A DNA stretch of 64,000 bases from Symsagittifera roscoffensis. Its lineage: Eukaryota; Xenacoelomorpha; Acoela; Convolutidae. Position 1 is the stretch's first letter. Each line of letters opens with the position of its first letter. Location of the stretch: assembly GCF_963678635.1 (NCBI RefSeq), contig NC_087068.1:30630318-30694317 (forward strand), in the 5' to 3' direction. Both the position numbers and the translations under genes were made by a program. The notes beneath the pieces are model-generated. The model saw nothing but the letters and a program-made list of their open reading frames with translations, was not told the DNA's origin and did not search any database. This document shows, in pieces, positions 12,701-26,700 of the stretch.

Positions 12701-15700
12701 TATTCCGTATTGCCATGAAAAGTGTTCAGAACTTGCAGAAAAAATCGTTCTGTCTCTTTTTTTGATTCCGAAGCAGTTTTTTTCCATATTTCAATTTCTA
12801 ACTGTTCCGATACTGTCAGGCATTGCTTCACTCAAGGACTACTTTGATTTCTCCATAAATGTTTTTTTTTCGACTATTCTGACCCGACACATGCATTTTT
12901 TTCGATTTTTTTCCTTGTCAAATACTGTTCGCGTGTTTGACAAGTCTTCACTTACACTTGTTGCATATGTCTTTTAAAGGATTTTTTTTTTACAAGCCGT
13001 ACAAGTATGTAAGAGACGGTTGGCGAAAGTGGAAAAAATGCAGAAATTTGCAGAAATTTTTGAGCAGAGATTTTTTCAAGTATTTATGACAATTTTTGGT
13101 TAACTTTTATTGTTCCGACTTTCGATACGAAAGTAACGGAATATTCGTGCTCGGGGTGGGTTTTTTTCAGACAAATTTCGACTTTTTAACTAGCCTTTTT
13201 TGACGGAATTTTTTTTAAGCTTTTGTGGTCTTGAGCTCAAATTTGAAAAAATACTTCACCTGTGATCATTTTTCGTAAAGTTATGGGGGTTTAAAGATTA
13301 CCATTTTGGCCAATTTGGGACAATTAACAACGTGCGATATATTTCGCGCTATTAACGTGCAAGCGGAGATTTAACCCGTCTTAGAATTCGTTCCAAATTG
13401 GTTGAAAGAAGCTTATTTGCCACAATTGATTTGTTACAAAGAGCGAAAAAGTCCTAAATTATTCTGATAACTGCAGACGTGCATTCATACGTAATTATGC
13501 ATTTATTAATGCACTAACGACTAATGTCTATCTATACAAAGCTGATTTAAATTAACCGGACAAAACGCGTTAAACTTGAAATTTAAAACGCATTTTGCTC
13601 AAATTAGTTGAGTTTAGGTGAAAACTGATGAAGACAAAACTTGCTTAACTTTTAGCATAATTAGTATGGTGCAATTTAATTTGCAAAACTCGGGTCCAAA
13701 ATTTTACCCCAAAAATGGGTCATTTTGGTTTTTCTTAGTTAATCGAAAATTACGCCAAAAATACCCAGTCGATCACAGACATATTTATATCAATGTGAGC
13801 CTATTACGTAGCCCAACTAACTTTAATCAGGAAATTTTCTCCAAAAAAAACTTTGCAAACCGTTTAAAAACTGTTTTTAAAGAAAAAGTTGGCATTTTAT
13901 ATAGTAAAAACGACCTTTTTTTATCTATCAAACAAAAATGAAATGACTTATACAATGTTTTGGAGAATATACCTTTCTTAAAGTTTGTTGGACTAGGTAA
14001 GGGGCTCACATTGATATAAATATATCGGTGATCGACTGGATTTTTTGGCGTAATTTCTGATTAACTAAGAAAAGCCAAAATGACCCACTTTTGGAGTAAA
14101 ATTTTGGGCCCGAATTTCGCAAAACAAATTACACCATTATTAACTCTGCTAAATTTTTAAGCAAGTTTTGTCTTCATAAATGTTAACATAAACTCAACCC
14201 AATTTGAGAAAAACGCGTTTTAATTTTCAGGTTTAGCTCGTTTTGTCCGGTTAATTTAAATCAGCACTGTATGCCCTTTTCGAGTTCAATTGAAAAATTT
14301 TTGCTAAAAGGTAAGCACTTTGCACTGTCCAATTACGAAGGGAAAAAATGCGCAAAACACCGTCTTCTAGTTTTAAAAGTGGTTGCTAGTTTTTAGATTT
14401 CCCAGCGGATTAAAAAATACTTATTGATCTAGTTTTTTTAGTGGGATAATCAAATCATTTTTTCCAAATTTTAAAAAGTTTTAAGGTGATACATTTTATT
14501 TTCGGTTTTTTTGCTCTTATACGCTTTTCGAAACTCTCTGTAGGAAATGTTATGTCCGTTCAGCTGAAAGTTGACGTTTTAAAGTTTTGGTATCTGGTTG
14601 AGCTTTTTTTACGTCGAAAACTTTTACTTTTACAAACGAGTAATAAGGAGTCGGCGTTTTAAAAATACTTTTTGAAAAACATTTTCTGAAAAACCATCCC
14701 TTCAAACTTAAGTTTGACGGATGCAGAAGTTTTTAAAGTTTCTAGCTGGGTTTGCGTTTGTAAAAATTTTTTTTCATAATTAATAATTGCTGATGTTGTA
14801 GAAATGTCTTAATTTTTACACTTCTGTAACTTTGTACTTTTAATAGCACCCGGGGGAACTAAACATTTCATTGGTTTTTTGGAGAGGGGGGTCAGCAGGT
14901 TCAGGCGTTAGGAGTAGCTTGTATGATTAGGAGTCGGCGTGGCCGGATGACGAGGCCAAGTACTTGCAGCTGCGAATGTGGATTGGGGTGTGGACATTTG
15001 CCTTCTGCTTCCTCCTCGCCATGCTCGACCTCTCCTTCCTCATCCGTCTCTTCACCAGATTCTCAGAGGAGATATTCGCCAGTCTCATCGGCGCCATTTT
15101 CATATATGAGGCGGTCAAGTGGCTAGTGCATGTGAGTTGAGTTTGAATTAGAATGAGGCGTGTGTATGGGTTAGGGAGGCCTCAGATGCAGCTAGGATCT
15201 AACAGTGAAACATGAGCATATTTTATAAGACAAACAATAGGCGGATGTTCAATTCTTGTCGCCAAAATTTTCCAAAGGGTTGTCCCAAGTACTATTTTAC
15301 GACATCCACTTTCGGTCGAACAAATCAAATTTTCCCTAAGCGCTTTTAGCACCGATGAACACTAAATTTGAAGAGCAACACATTTTTTTCCAAAAAATCT
15401 TCCAAAAAAACCAAACAACGTCAGTTTTAGCTTGCTTTTTTCAAATTTGTCTGCGACGTATAACTTAGCAAAATAGAATACTTAAAATACTTTAGGGATG
15501 CTTCGGAAGATCAATTTGATCGACCTAGAAAAGATCGACCTTTTCCCTATTTTTTAAAACAGCCCCTCCAAAAATTCCTGCGCATGCCGCTGGTCACTTG
15601 GTATTTAGGAGAAAACTGATCAGAAAACTAATTTGAGTTACTAGCAAGCCCACAGCTTCTCAATGTTATTTACATTAACTTTTTTTGTATGGTGTTCACT

Positions 15701-18700
15701 TAATTCAGCTAATAAACGTTTATTTTCGTATCATGCGAAATATTTTAAGACTTTAGGTGCACATCTTTGGCGCCAATTCCATCAATTTTTTGACTTTTTA
15801 GATATGCTTAAGAGTCAATTAACATAGTTCAGACTCTTATATCCGTCGCGATGACAAGAAAAGACTTAAGATTTGTTCAAGCTCAAATTAACTTTATCGC
15901 GGTTTGACTTTTGATTTTTTTCAAGTTCAGTTAATTTCCTTTGTTAAAAAGAAGGCAAACTCCAATATCGGACAGGAAAAGCATTATGGTGGCAAAAACG
16001 TGATCAAGTTCTTATTTCAAAAATGGAATTTTGGAATTTAATTACCAGATTTTCCAGCCAAATGAAAATTTTACCTTATAATCAGCCCCTCCAATCTAGT
16101 TTTGTCAAAATTGCTTCGTTTTATCGAAAGAGTGTCAATCATAACATGTTCTTGAAATTCGAAGAGATTCAAGACACTTTATGTTTCGTCTTTGAAGTTC
16201 GAAAGTGAAGATTTTTTTATTTTGCTTCTGTTTACTTTCTTTCATTGACTATTTTCCAACTGCTTGTTGGCTATGTTTTTTCTTTTGGGAACACTTTTTA
16301 CGGGATCAAATTCAATGAACGGGCTCTTTTCCAGTCCCCATCAGCTTTCAAAATGCTATATGGCTAATTTCGTAAAGGTACAATGAAAAATTGAAGAACA
16401 AGTTTGTCCGCAATTATCAGTTGGGTCACCATGCCAAAATTCATTACATTATGACAACGTTGAAGAAATTTTTCAAAACTGAAACTAAGAGGCGCGGGGC
16501 AGTGGAAAAGAGCAAAGTAACTAGTAGATACTGATAAGTCATGATGATTTTTCTAAATTTTCTACATGAAAATTTTTTATTTTTGTTTTATCTCAAGTTT
16601 AGACAATTTTTACTTAGAATGTTATCAAAAGTTGCATATCAACCGACTGCAAATGATCTGCACTTACTTCTTTAAAATTATTTCTTTGTTTTGTGGTTTT
16701 CAGCACTTACCGGTTTTTCCGATTCTGAGAACACCAATTTTCACCAATTGTAACAATTTTTCGATGGAGGCAACGTTTTTTTCGAATAAGCGGATTCCAA
16801 AAATTTAACCATGTGAAGCAAAACATTTTAAACGAGAAAACTGCATTTTTGAGAGTGACAACTTTTTTTGATGCTGTTGCTTCTAAACATTTCACACCAT
16901 TCGAAAATTTCATTTGAAAAAGTTAAGACTGGCCATTTCAGTTCCGGAATAAACAAGTAAATGCTTCAAATAGAGACTTTCCGAGAGGTTAGTTCAGATC
17001 GTTTGTAATCGGTCGGTATAAAACTTCCTTGAAATACTTGGTAAAAGTTTTTCATAAATTTCCGTAAAATTGGGCATATTCAGAGTCGATGAACGTAGTT
17101 CAGACTTTTACATAGGCCTCGATGATTTTTTTTTCTTTTTTTTTCAGGATAAGACAAGAATTTGTTCAGGCTTAAATTTACTTCTTCGCGATTTGATTTT
17201 TGATTTCTTCCCAATTTCAGTTCATTTCCTTTGTTAAAAGGAGGGCAAACGCCACTATCAAACAGCAAAACTAATTAATTCTCACAAATTGTGATCGACT
17301 TCTAGTTTCAAAAATGGAATTCATTTTTCGGATTTCCCAGAAAAACAAAAAATAATTTCTCAAATTGGTTTAATTTTATCATAAAAAATGCCAATTATTT
17401 ATTGTACTAGAAATTAAAAATGCTACAAACACATCTATTTTCATCTTCCAACTTCGAAAATTGAGATTCAACTTCGAAAATTTGTTTTTTTTTGTTTAAT
17501 TGACTCTTTTCCAATTGCCTGTTGACTATGTTTAGAAGGTAAAAATCTGAATTTGCATTTAATTTTGTCTGCTAATATAGTTTCGAAAATGAATTTTAAG
17601 TTTTAGATTTCCAATCGGATTCTTTTCATTGACTCTTTTCCAACTGCCTGTTGACTATGTTTAGAATATATTCGCCAGATCGTTTGTAATCGTTTCAATT
17701 TTGTCTGCTAGCATAGTTTCAAAAAAGAATTTTAAGTTTTAGATTTCCCAAAGGATTAAAAAATTAAACTAACGATTTAGTTTTTCAAGACTCAAGGATC
17801 ATGGTGAATATAGTCTAAACATATAGTTTCAAAAATGAATTTTAAGTTTTAGATTTCCCATCGGATTAAAAAATTAAACTAACGTTTCAGTTTTTCAAGA
17901 ATCAAGGATCATGGCGAATCATGACTTTTATATAATTCGTAATATTTTTTTCGTTTTTTACATTTTCACTAGAAAAAAATAATCAAATTTGTTCGCGCTC
18001 AGAATTAGATTTATAGCGGTTTGAGATTTGATTAAAAATCGATGAACATAGTAAAGACTCTTATTTAGGTCGTGACAATTGAAAAAATTTTCAGGAAAAA
18101 TCTTAACTTATAAAAAAAATTGTGTTCAAGCTCAAATTTCATTTTTCGTGATTTAAATTTTGGTTTCTTTTCAAGCGCAGTTGATTTACATTGCTAAAGG
18201 GGAAGACAACACCATTATCAAACAGCGAAAAAATAGAGGTGACAAAAGGGCGATCCGATTCTATTTCCGACAGTGGATTTTTTTTCCGACTTCCCAGCTC
18301 AAAAAAATTTACCTTTTGATCATTTTTTTTTCAAATTGTATTATGGGGCCAAACTGTGTTCTGGATAGGCGCACAATTTTGTGTCTGTCTGTTCCTGGTT
18401 TCCAGAGAAAAGTCTTTAAACATCTTAAATTTTTGTCAGAACGATCAAAGAAAATGAAGGAACAGAAGAAGAATAAGCGAGTAATAAGCGAATAAGAAGG
18501 GAGCGTCCTTGTTGCGGAATACGCTTATATTTCCCAAAAAGCACAGTTTGGCCTCGTAATGCGGGTCAATTTTATCAAAAAAAGTTCCCATCTTAAAGAA
18601 ATTTAATTGCATATCTTTTTTTCTTTGAAATTCAAAAGTTGAAGAATTTGCAAAAAGCAAGTCAATTTTCTTTTCTGTTTCCTTGCGTTCATTGGCTCCT

Positions 18701-21700
18701 TTCCAACTGTCAGTTGGCTATGTTTGTAGGTGTTTGCTGAGCGACTGTGCCCGATGAGGGACTGTTGTGTGACCCAGTCATTCGCATTCATGACCTCCAA
18801 CTGTGTCCCAAACAACAACAGCAGACTGAGACGAGAGAAGGAAGAACAGACGACTCACTATAATGAGACTTTTCTCAGACTCATACGTGAGTTTTGGTGT
18901 TAGGAATTAACACCTTTTATGCGAGAGAAACAAAGACAAGCTTAGTAGATATTTGGTTCTATTTGGCGCCTTAGGACCCTCTCTATATCCATAGGACCTA
19001 AATTAAGGCTCTTGGAGGATAAGGGAAACTTCTGTTGTCAGGCGATTTTAAATTTTGAAAGTTTTCCAGCCTGATAAGTTGCTACTAATTTGCCCAGTTT
19101 AAGTCAAGAATTTCACTGAGCGCATGCATTGTCTACATAACGTCTGCAAATCGAAATTTGTTACAAAATCTAAATGTGCAATGTTTGTTTTTTTTTCGAA
19201 AATTGTAATAGTCCACAATAAACTAAAATATCATCTATACAAAAATAACATTTCAAATCACTATTGTATCAATTTCTGCCAGGAGATCATGACCCCTCTG
19301 GACTGGTAAAAAGTGAGAGCGGCAGAACAAGTGAGAGCGGTAGGACTGGTATGGACAGTGGTGTGAACATGGGCATGTGTCCCCGGCAGAAGGACTCCTC
19401 CTACCTCAGCTGTGCCATGGACTTCTTCCGTCCCGACGAGGCTCTCCTCGCCCTCCTCATCCTCATCACTGTAATCATTGTGGCCATCGTGCTCGAGAAG
19501 TTCAGAAAGGGATCCCTTTTACCCCTCAGGGTAGAGTATAAACAATAAGCTGAAATAGTTTTAAAAAACAAGCTTATAAGAATATCCTCTACGATATAAA
19601 TTGCTAGTCATACTACCATTGATAAGGTCATTTTGGAAGCTCAAGCAGAAAAAAAAGCAAAACCATTAAACTGCAAAGACATCTTAAAAGTGGATAAAAT
19701 TTGAAATCCCATTTTTTATATCGCAAGCGCAAAATGTTTTCCACGGAAAAAAGTTACCGACAACTTTGAGTTTTTTGAGAAATGCTGAAATACTCGATTA
19801 ATGATATTTTTTTTCAAGACTTTTCGTTTCAATTTTTAAACGCGTTTTCAAACAAATTCGCAAGTTTGGGCCCTCTCTAAAATTAGTGTCTGTTTGCGGT
19901 AAAAACAGCTTAACAAAAATGTTTAAAACATTTTTTGGCAAAAAAGCGAATTCAGTAACTAAAATAGTACCAAATCAAAACTTGAGAGCTGACTTTAGGG
20001 TTTGACGGATTAAGAATAATGAGAAAACTCGAGGGCCAAACTTGAGGTGTTGAGAATATGGTCTCCATACCCCCTCTCCTGCTATTGATAGATGTAACCC
20101 CTCTTGCTCTGTGTTTAGGCGCGTCTGGTGTTAGCCGAGTTCAGTCTGCCGGTTGCACTTCTCTGTGGCACCCTCCTATCAATTGTTTTTGCCCCCTTCG
20201 TACCGGTTGAGGTTACACAAAATATCAACTGTTTAAAAAAATAAGACCTTGTACAATCATGTGATATTCATCTAAGTTTCGGGCAGTTTCAAATAATACG
20301 ATTGCAATTTGAGACATTTCAAACAATCGCGAGTACCTCCAAACACTGATTCAAGCGAAGAAAAGCCCGGTAGAGTTAATGTGGAGCAGGTGTCTGTTAG
20401 TTGTCAAAATGGCGTGGCGGATGCTGATTCTTTGAAAATGTATACCATATAGAAGGTTGATATGTTAATAATGTTTGCAGAGGATGCACATGGCGTTTCC
20501 GCCCACCTTCAGACAGATCACTTTCGCCTCTTTCGGCTATGCGCCCATCTACGGGTTCCTGCTGGGAATCTTCCTCACCATACTCATATTCACAGAGACA
20601 CAGCTGTCAGGGTAAGATCATATAGTCGGTTAGTAATGCTCTTTCCCATTAAGTAGCTCCATGCCACCAAATTGTGCAAAGCTCCCATAGTGAAACTTTA
20701 TTTTTATGTGAAACTTTATTTTTTCGTTACAAAAGTCAGGAAATAGAATGGCAGAGAGCCGCTAATAAAGCTCATAATTGTAAAAAAAAATACCCCGAAT
20801 CTGCAACGCACTGCTGAGTTATAACCGATGGTCTTAACTCATAGAGTAATTTCGGATAGGGTACACCGTCTGCTCGTCACGCTATCTTATTTTCGGCCGG
20901 ATAGATTCGTGCAACTTCTTAGTCTAATACCGATCCTAATCTTACTCTTATACTATCTAGTCTCAGGTTGTTTAACTAGTCTCTGCTAGGCTCAATAGAT
21001 CTAGGGTATACTGGTTTATTGCGGCTGCTGAAGTTCTCTTGGAGAGGCAACTAATTTCTAAGTTAAATTCAAATCTCTCTGGTGCTGAAATTACAAGTAA
21101 TCTCAGCACTTACAAATAAGTGGGTTGTTAGTTAGATGGATCATGATTGGTTAATATTAAATACTTTACAGTGGTAAAATATCTAATTTATCCAATCATA
21201 AAATGTAGCTTAGATCAGGTTCCACTGCCGTAACTTGTCATTCACTTTATCCAAAAGATTCTTATCAAAAATAAAACTAATATGATAATCGACTTTGCTT
21301 GTCTTCTATTCTCATGAGCTCTTCAATAATGTGAAAACAAAATGTAAAACGTAATGAAAGGTAAATGTCTAGATTAATAGCGACCCAGAGACGCAATCGA
21401 CTGACGCGGGTGACTGCATTCCACGTGAACATCCTCCTCCTGGGATGCTTCGCACTCTCAAGTGGGTTCCTGGTCACACCATTCGTATGTGCAGACCCAC
21501 TAAGAAGCTTCTACCACATCAGTTAGTCATTTAAGTCAGCAAAAATAGCAACATACGAGCTGTTCAGCTCTTGACGGGGAACCACAGTTGTACCCTTGGT
21601 TGAAAACTACTATGGCCGTTTCTGTTGATTTTACTGGGCTCAAAAATGTTGCCTCATCCGTGAAGCCAACGAGCGCTGATCATGGTGGGCCTCTCATCAA

Positions 21701-23707
21701 CAATTTTTGGACTGAAAGGCAGAAACGAAGCTATTTTACCACCGTTCCCTTCAGAATACATTAAGCTAAAATTCTAAGAATCTGTAAATCTTATTGTAAA
21801 TTAAAATGCTCTTTGATACAGCTTAGTTCTTCTTTTCCCTTTACCATCTTAAGCACATTGAGCTTATATTGAATCAAATAAATGGCACAAAGGCTCGTGA
21901 AGATCAGAGTTACAAATATGAAGCGAAAAAAGAGCCAATTTTTATTTTTCTGCTCTGTAGGGGCCCTGACGATCTACTCTAAAGTGAATGCCCCTGGGGA
22001 GACCCCTCGGATTGTGAGGGTGCAGGAACAGAGGGTAACTGCATTGGTGCTCAGCATACTCACTGGTACTCACACATCCCACTTATTATCTACAGATACT
22101 CAACACGCAATTTTATCTGGCTTCTTCTATTCTTTAGCCCACATCTTTTCACTCCCTTTAATTCGACCACGAGTCGGCTAATTTAAATACAATGAATAAA
22201 TAAATCACATGGTATAAAAAAACTTGCTATCGCGGGCGTAGCTGCTAATTTAATTGCAGGTTAAGCCAGGGGTAGATATAGGGTTTTCTCGAGGCGGGGG
22301 GTTTTCACAAAAAATTATCGAACTTTTTTTAGGTCGACCAAATTGATTTGATGAGCTCTCCGGATTTTTTGGGAAAATTTTGACCAAAAACAATTGCGTT
22401 TTTTTGGCGCGCGTTCCCTTCAAAATGTCAAAACGAGTATATTTTGGCGCCAAATTTTTTGGGTTCGTCAGCCAAAAAAAGATATCTCAAAATAGTACAA
22501 AGTGGGACCCTTTGGGTAGGAAGGTTCGAATCCCTGAGGAAGAAGCAACCGCCCTTCGCCCCCCTCCCCCCCTAAATCTGCTGGTGGGTTAGACTGTTTG
22601 AAATTTTTGAAAATGACGATAATTTGACATAAGCTTAAAATTTACTATTAACCTTTGACTTATTTATGTTGGCATTTATAGAAAACTCTAACACACATTG
22701 GTTTGGATGAATATTTATGAACGTTTTTACTTTTCAAAGATCAATTAAATGTATTATAAGTTTAAAGACTCTTTTTTAGGTGTGACGGCGTTTGCGGAAC
22801 TATTTCTGCGCTACATCCCCATAGTGGCCCTGTATGGAATCCTGCTGTACATGGGGTTGATCACACTGTTGAACCTGGACATGGTGAAGAGACTCAAACT
22901 CATTCCGCAGATGAGAGAGTACCATCCGGACACAAAGTACATTCGAGTGGTGAGTACACTCACATCTGGGCCGAGCTCTGTGACTTAAGTCGCGGCCATA
23001 AGGGGGTTGCGCATATGATCTACTTTGGAAGATTTCCCAGTGAAATACAAAAAATATCGACTATTACATCTTTCTCAAATTGAGTTATTTTATCAAAAAA
23101 GGTCAATCATTAATTATTCTTGAAAATCAACTTTTGAGGCCACATTTTTTCTTAAGTTCAATTTTTTTTCAAAAAAAGTATCAGTAACTTTTTTCCTTTT
23201 TCCTTGCGCTCATTGACACTTTTGCAACTGTTTGTTGGCTATATTTAAGATTCGATGAACACAGTTCAGACTCTTTTGTATTATTTTCAGCTCATTTTCT
23301 TTGTTAAAAGGAAGGCAAACTCCACTATCGAACAGCGAAAGTGTGAAGGTCACACAAAACGTAATCAACTTCCTGATTCGAAAATGAAATTTAATTATCA
23401 GATTTCCCGGCGGAATCAAAAATTTACTTATTGATCCAGTTTTCTTACAAAAAGTTTTCTGAGAACTCTGGATGTGGAGCTCATAAGCTTTGTCCTTTAG
23501 TTTCGCATGCGCCGGATGAATTACGCAAGGCTTTGTAAAAGCTAAAACAGAAAGAAAATTTTACCGAAATCATTCATACTGTGACACAATTAATTTAAAA
23601 ATGCTGCTGACAAACTTTATTTTGCAAATTTTTGACTTAAAAAATCGAGGCAATAATTAAAGCATCAAAGAATAATAATAATAATCATAATAATTATAAT
23701 TATTATG

Positions 23708-23750
<43 letters not shown>

Positions 23751-26700
23751 TTATTATGATTTTTATTATTCTTTAATGCTTTAATTATTGCCTAGATTTT
23801 TTAAGTCGTAATGAACGTAGTGAGTACTCTTATATTGTTTTTGGTGTTTTTTTGTTTTGTTTTTCAGGAAAACATCTTAAAACTTGTTGACGCTGAGTTT
23901 TTGTTTTTCGCCGTTTGGCAAACTCCACTATTGAAAAGCGAAAGTTTAAAGGTTACCGAAAACGTGATAGTCTTCTTGTTTCGAAAGTAATTTAATTATC
24001 AGAGTTCCCAGCGAAATAATAAGTTTAACCTATTGATCCAGTTTTCTCAAATTGGGTCAGTTTTATCAAAAAAGCACCCATCATAAAGTATTTGTAAAGT
24101 ATTCGGCTTTTTTTCTCTTTCCTTGTGTTCATAACTCTTTTCTTACTGCCAGTTGGCTTTGTTCAAAAAGTTTCAATCATGTATTTTTTTTAGAAAATCG
24201 GAGAGCTTTAAGACCATCTATTTTTTCTTTGAAATTCAAAATTTGAGATTTTTTCAAAGAACAAGTACGTGTTTTTTTTTGTTTTCTTGCGTTCATTGAC
24301 TCTTTTCCGGCTTTCTGTTGGCTATCCTTTTGCTGTTGTGGAATCCAAAGTTGATCGATAAAACATAGCGCATATGAAAACGCTAGCTCAAAGCTTTGAA
24401 CTTTTTGCTCGATTGCTACCTCATCGAAAAAAAAGCATATCAAAATCAGTCATATTTTGATATTCATCTTCCGCATTTTTCAACAACATTTCCCAAGAAC
24501 TATTCAGACTGCTATAGAAATGGAAAAAAAATAAATTGTAGGAGTATAAAGTCAGCACCTCAAAATGGCAATGAACATATACAACAACCTAGACACTTAC
24601 TCAAACACACGCTTTTTCATCCCCGCCATTTATCTTCCTTTCCTTCTCGAAAAAATTTTGTTAGTAAAACGTTTGTTAGCCATGTCTGGTTTTAACCAAA
24701 TAAAGCACTTCCCGCACCTGAGTTTATGGATCATAATCGATTATTATAGAAAATTATTGTCAAAAATAGTGTCATTGTTGTAATCCATTATTGTTCAAAT
24801 TTAGACCACAAAATCGATTGTTTGATTTTCGTAAAAACACAATTCTTTAAAGTATATTTTAATGAGTTATAATCCATTTAAATTTCATTATAAATTATCA
24901 TTATGGATTATTATCTTCATCTATGTTTTGCAAAGTCATTTGCAAAAAATGCAACATTTTTGCGTTACTCAAGGCCTACTCGCAATCTAAACCTACTCAA
25001 TTTGATATATAAGGCGCATTTACCGCTATGTTATCACCCCCACTTTGACCCCAACCAACCCCCCCATATTTACAGCCCCAAGTTATTCCCCCAACCCTCA
25101 GCCCCAAACCAAAAGCCCCCCCTGATATTTAGCCTCCCACCGTATTTACCCATTTACCATCCTCCCCTCGCTTCCATATTTACCTCCCCCCACATCAACA
25201 TTTGCCCCTCCCCCACATCTACATTTGCCCCCTCCCCCACATCCACATTTGCCCCCCAGTCCTCAGATCCACTTTTGATACCCCCCCCCCCCCACCCCCG
25301 CTCACACACAACTTTACACCACCCCCTACTTTTATACACCTACCCCTAACCCCACGTCCCCCCGTAAAAGTTAAAGTAAAGGGGTGGGGGGTAAGCGGGA
25401 GTGGGGGATGTTAACGAGGAGGTGTAAGCGGTGGTATAGGGGGTGTATAATCGATTAAAATGTTTTTTTTTTATTGACAGAAATTAGGTTTATAATCCAT
25501 TTTGATCGATTATAATTGAAAATTTTTGAATTTTATTAGGAGTAAAAATGAGAATTTAATAAATTCGATTATTATTCATGAAACTCCGGTGGTTTTAAAT
25601 CAGTTAATGATATCCAAAGACTGTGTTAACAAAGTGATTAGTTTTGATTTTAGTTTATCTGGCGTTGTTGCAGTGTCCTTATAAACAACATGCACTAAAT
25701 TTCACAAACAAAATCCTTGTACAACCTGAAAGCAAAATGGTTCAAAAAATGCATTTTTATTTGACTCACCAGACCAATAGCTGCCTTACTAAATTCAGAT
25801 CCATACTAAATTGCTTACTTTTGACATTGAATTCAAAATAGAGTGAATTTCTTCAGATTTACACTTAATCGATGTTGCTTTTCATGGCGTTTCTTGTTCC
25901 TTCGAAAAAAAAGCGAGAGATGTTTCAAAGTTTGCCGTCACTTAGAAAATTTGGAAGTTTCGGTTTTTCTTGACCATCGGTAATCTCAAAACTATAGAGA
26001 GTTGCAAAAAGTTCGGACATACAGAATTACATAAAAAGAGCAATCGTTCCATTTTGATAGACTTTAGCATGCATTTTTATTTGTTCAGAGACACAACTTT
26101 GGTCTGATAAATTAGGTTTTGCACGCAAGTTCCAAAATAGTTCCATTGCTCGTTTTAATTAATTTTGTCTGTCCGAAGTTTTTGCTACTGATTATAGAAA
26201 ACAACTTTGAAGTCATTTTGAATACAAAAGATTGCTAAAAATTTGAACAGACAAAAATAATTAAAGAGAGCAAACTGCCATTTATAAGCATGACTTTTGC
26301 CTGCAAGTTAGGTAATTTGAGACATACTTTCTGCCTAAAAAATTAGTTTTTGCCGGCGAAAACTGTCTGAAAAAGGTAATTCGCTGTTGTTAATTGGTTT
26401 TGTCCGTTCGAATTTGTTTTGCAACTCTCTTTAGCGACAAGCTCAAGGCTCGAATTCAATCACATGTGTAAGAAACTTTACGTTGTCTATAAGTTTTAAC
26501 AGTTCCATCGGACAAAAATTTTAAGGTTTTGAAATAATTGTGACCTTCATGCTAAAACTATTTCGAAATACAGTGCTGATATAAAATTATCCGGACGAAA
26601 CGAACGAAACTTGAATTTTCAACCACGTTTTTCTCAAATTGGGTTAAGATTAGACAAAAATTGAAGAGAATAAAAGTTGCTTAGAATTTCATCAGAATTA

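Noticed and set aside
12669-12977. 102-codon Phe/Leu/Ser-rich ORF
   Set aside because: T-rich intron sequence produces hydrophobic frames by chance; no domain, no start context and no homologous copy in the window.
22525-22535. tRNA gene or tRNA-derived SINE from the GGTTCGAATCC B box
   Set aside because: No A box at the right distance and no acceptor-stem pairing could be found; kept only as a note in the intron entry.
24903-25349. 148-codon Pro/Ser/His-rich ORF
   Set aside because: It lies in the C-rich low-complexity tract; the overlapping frames are also open and no domain is present. The frame is a consequence of the missing G.
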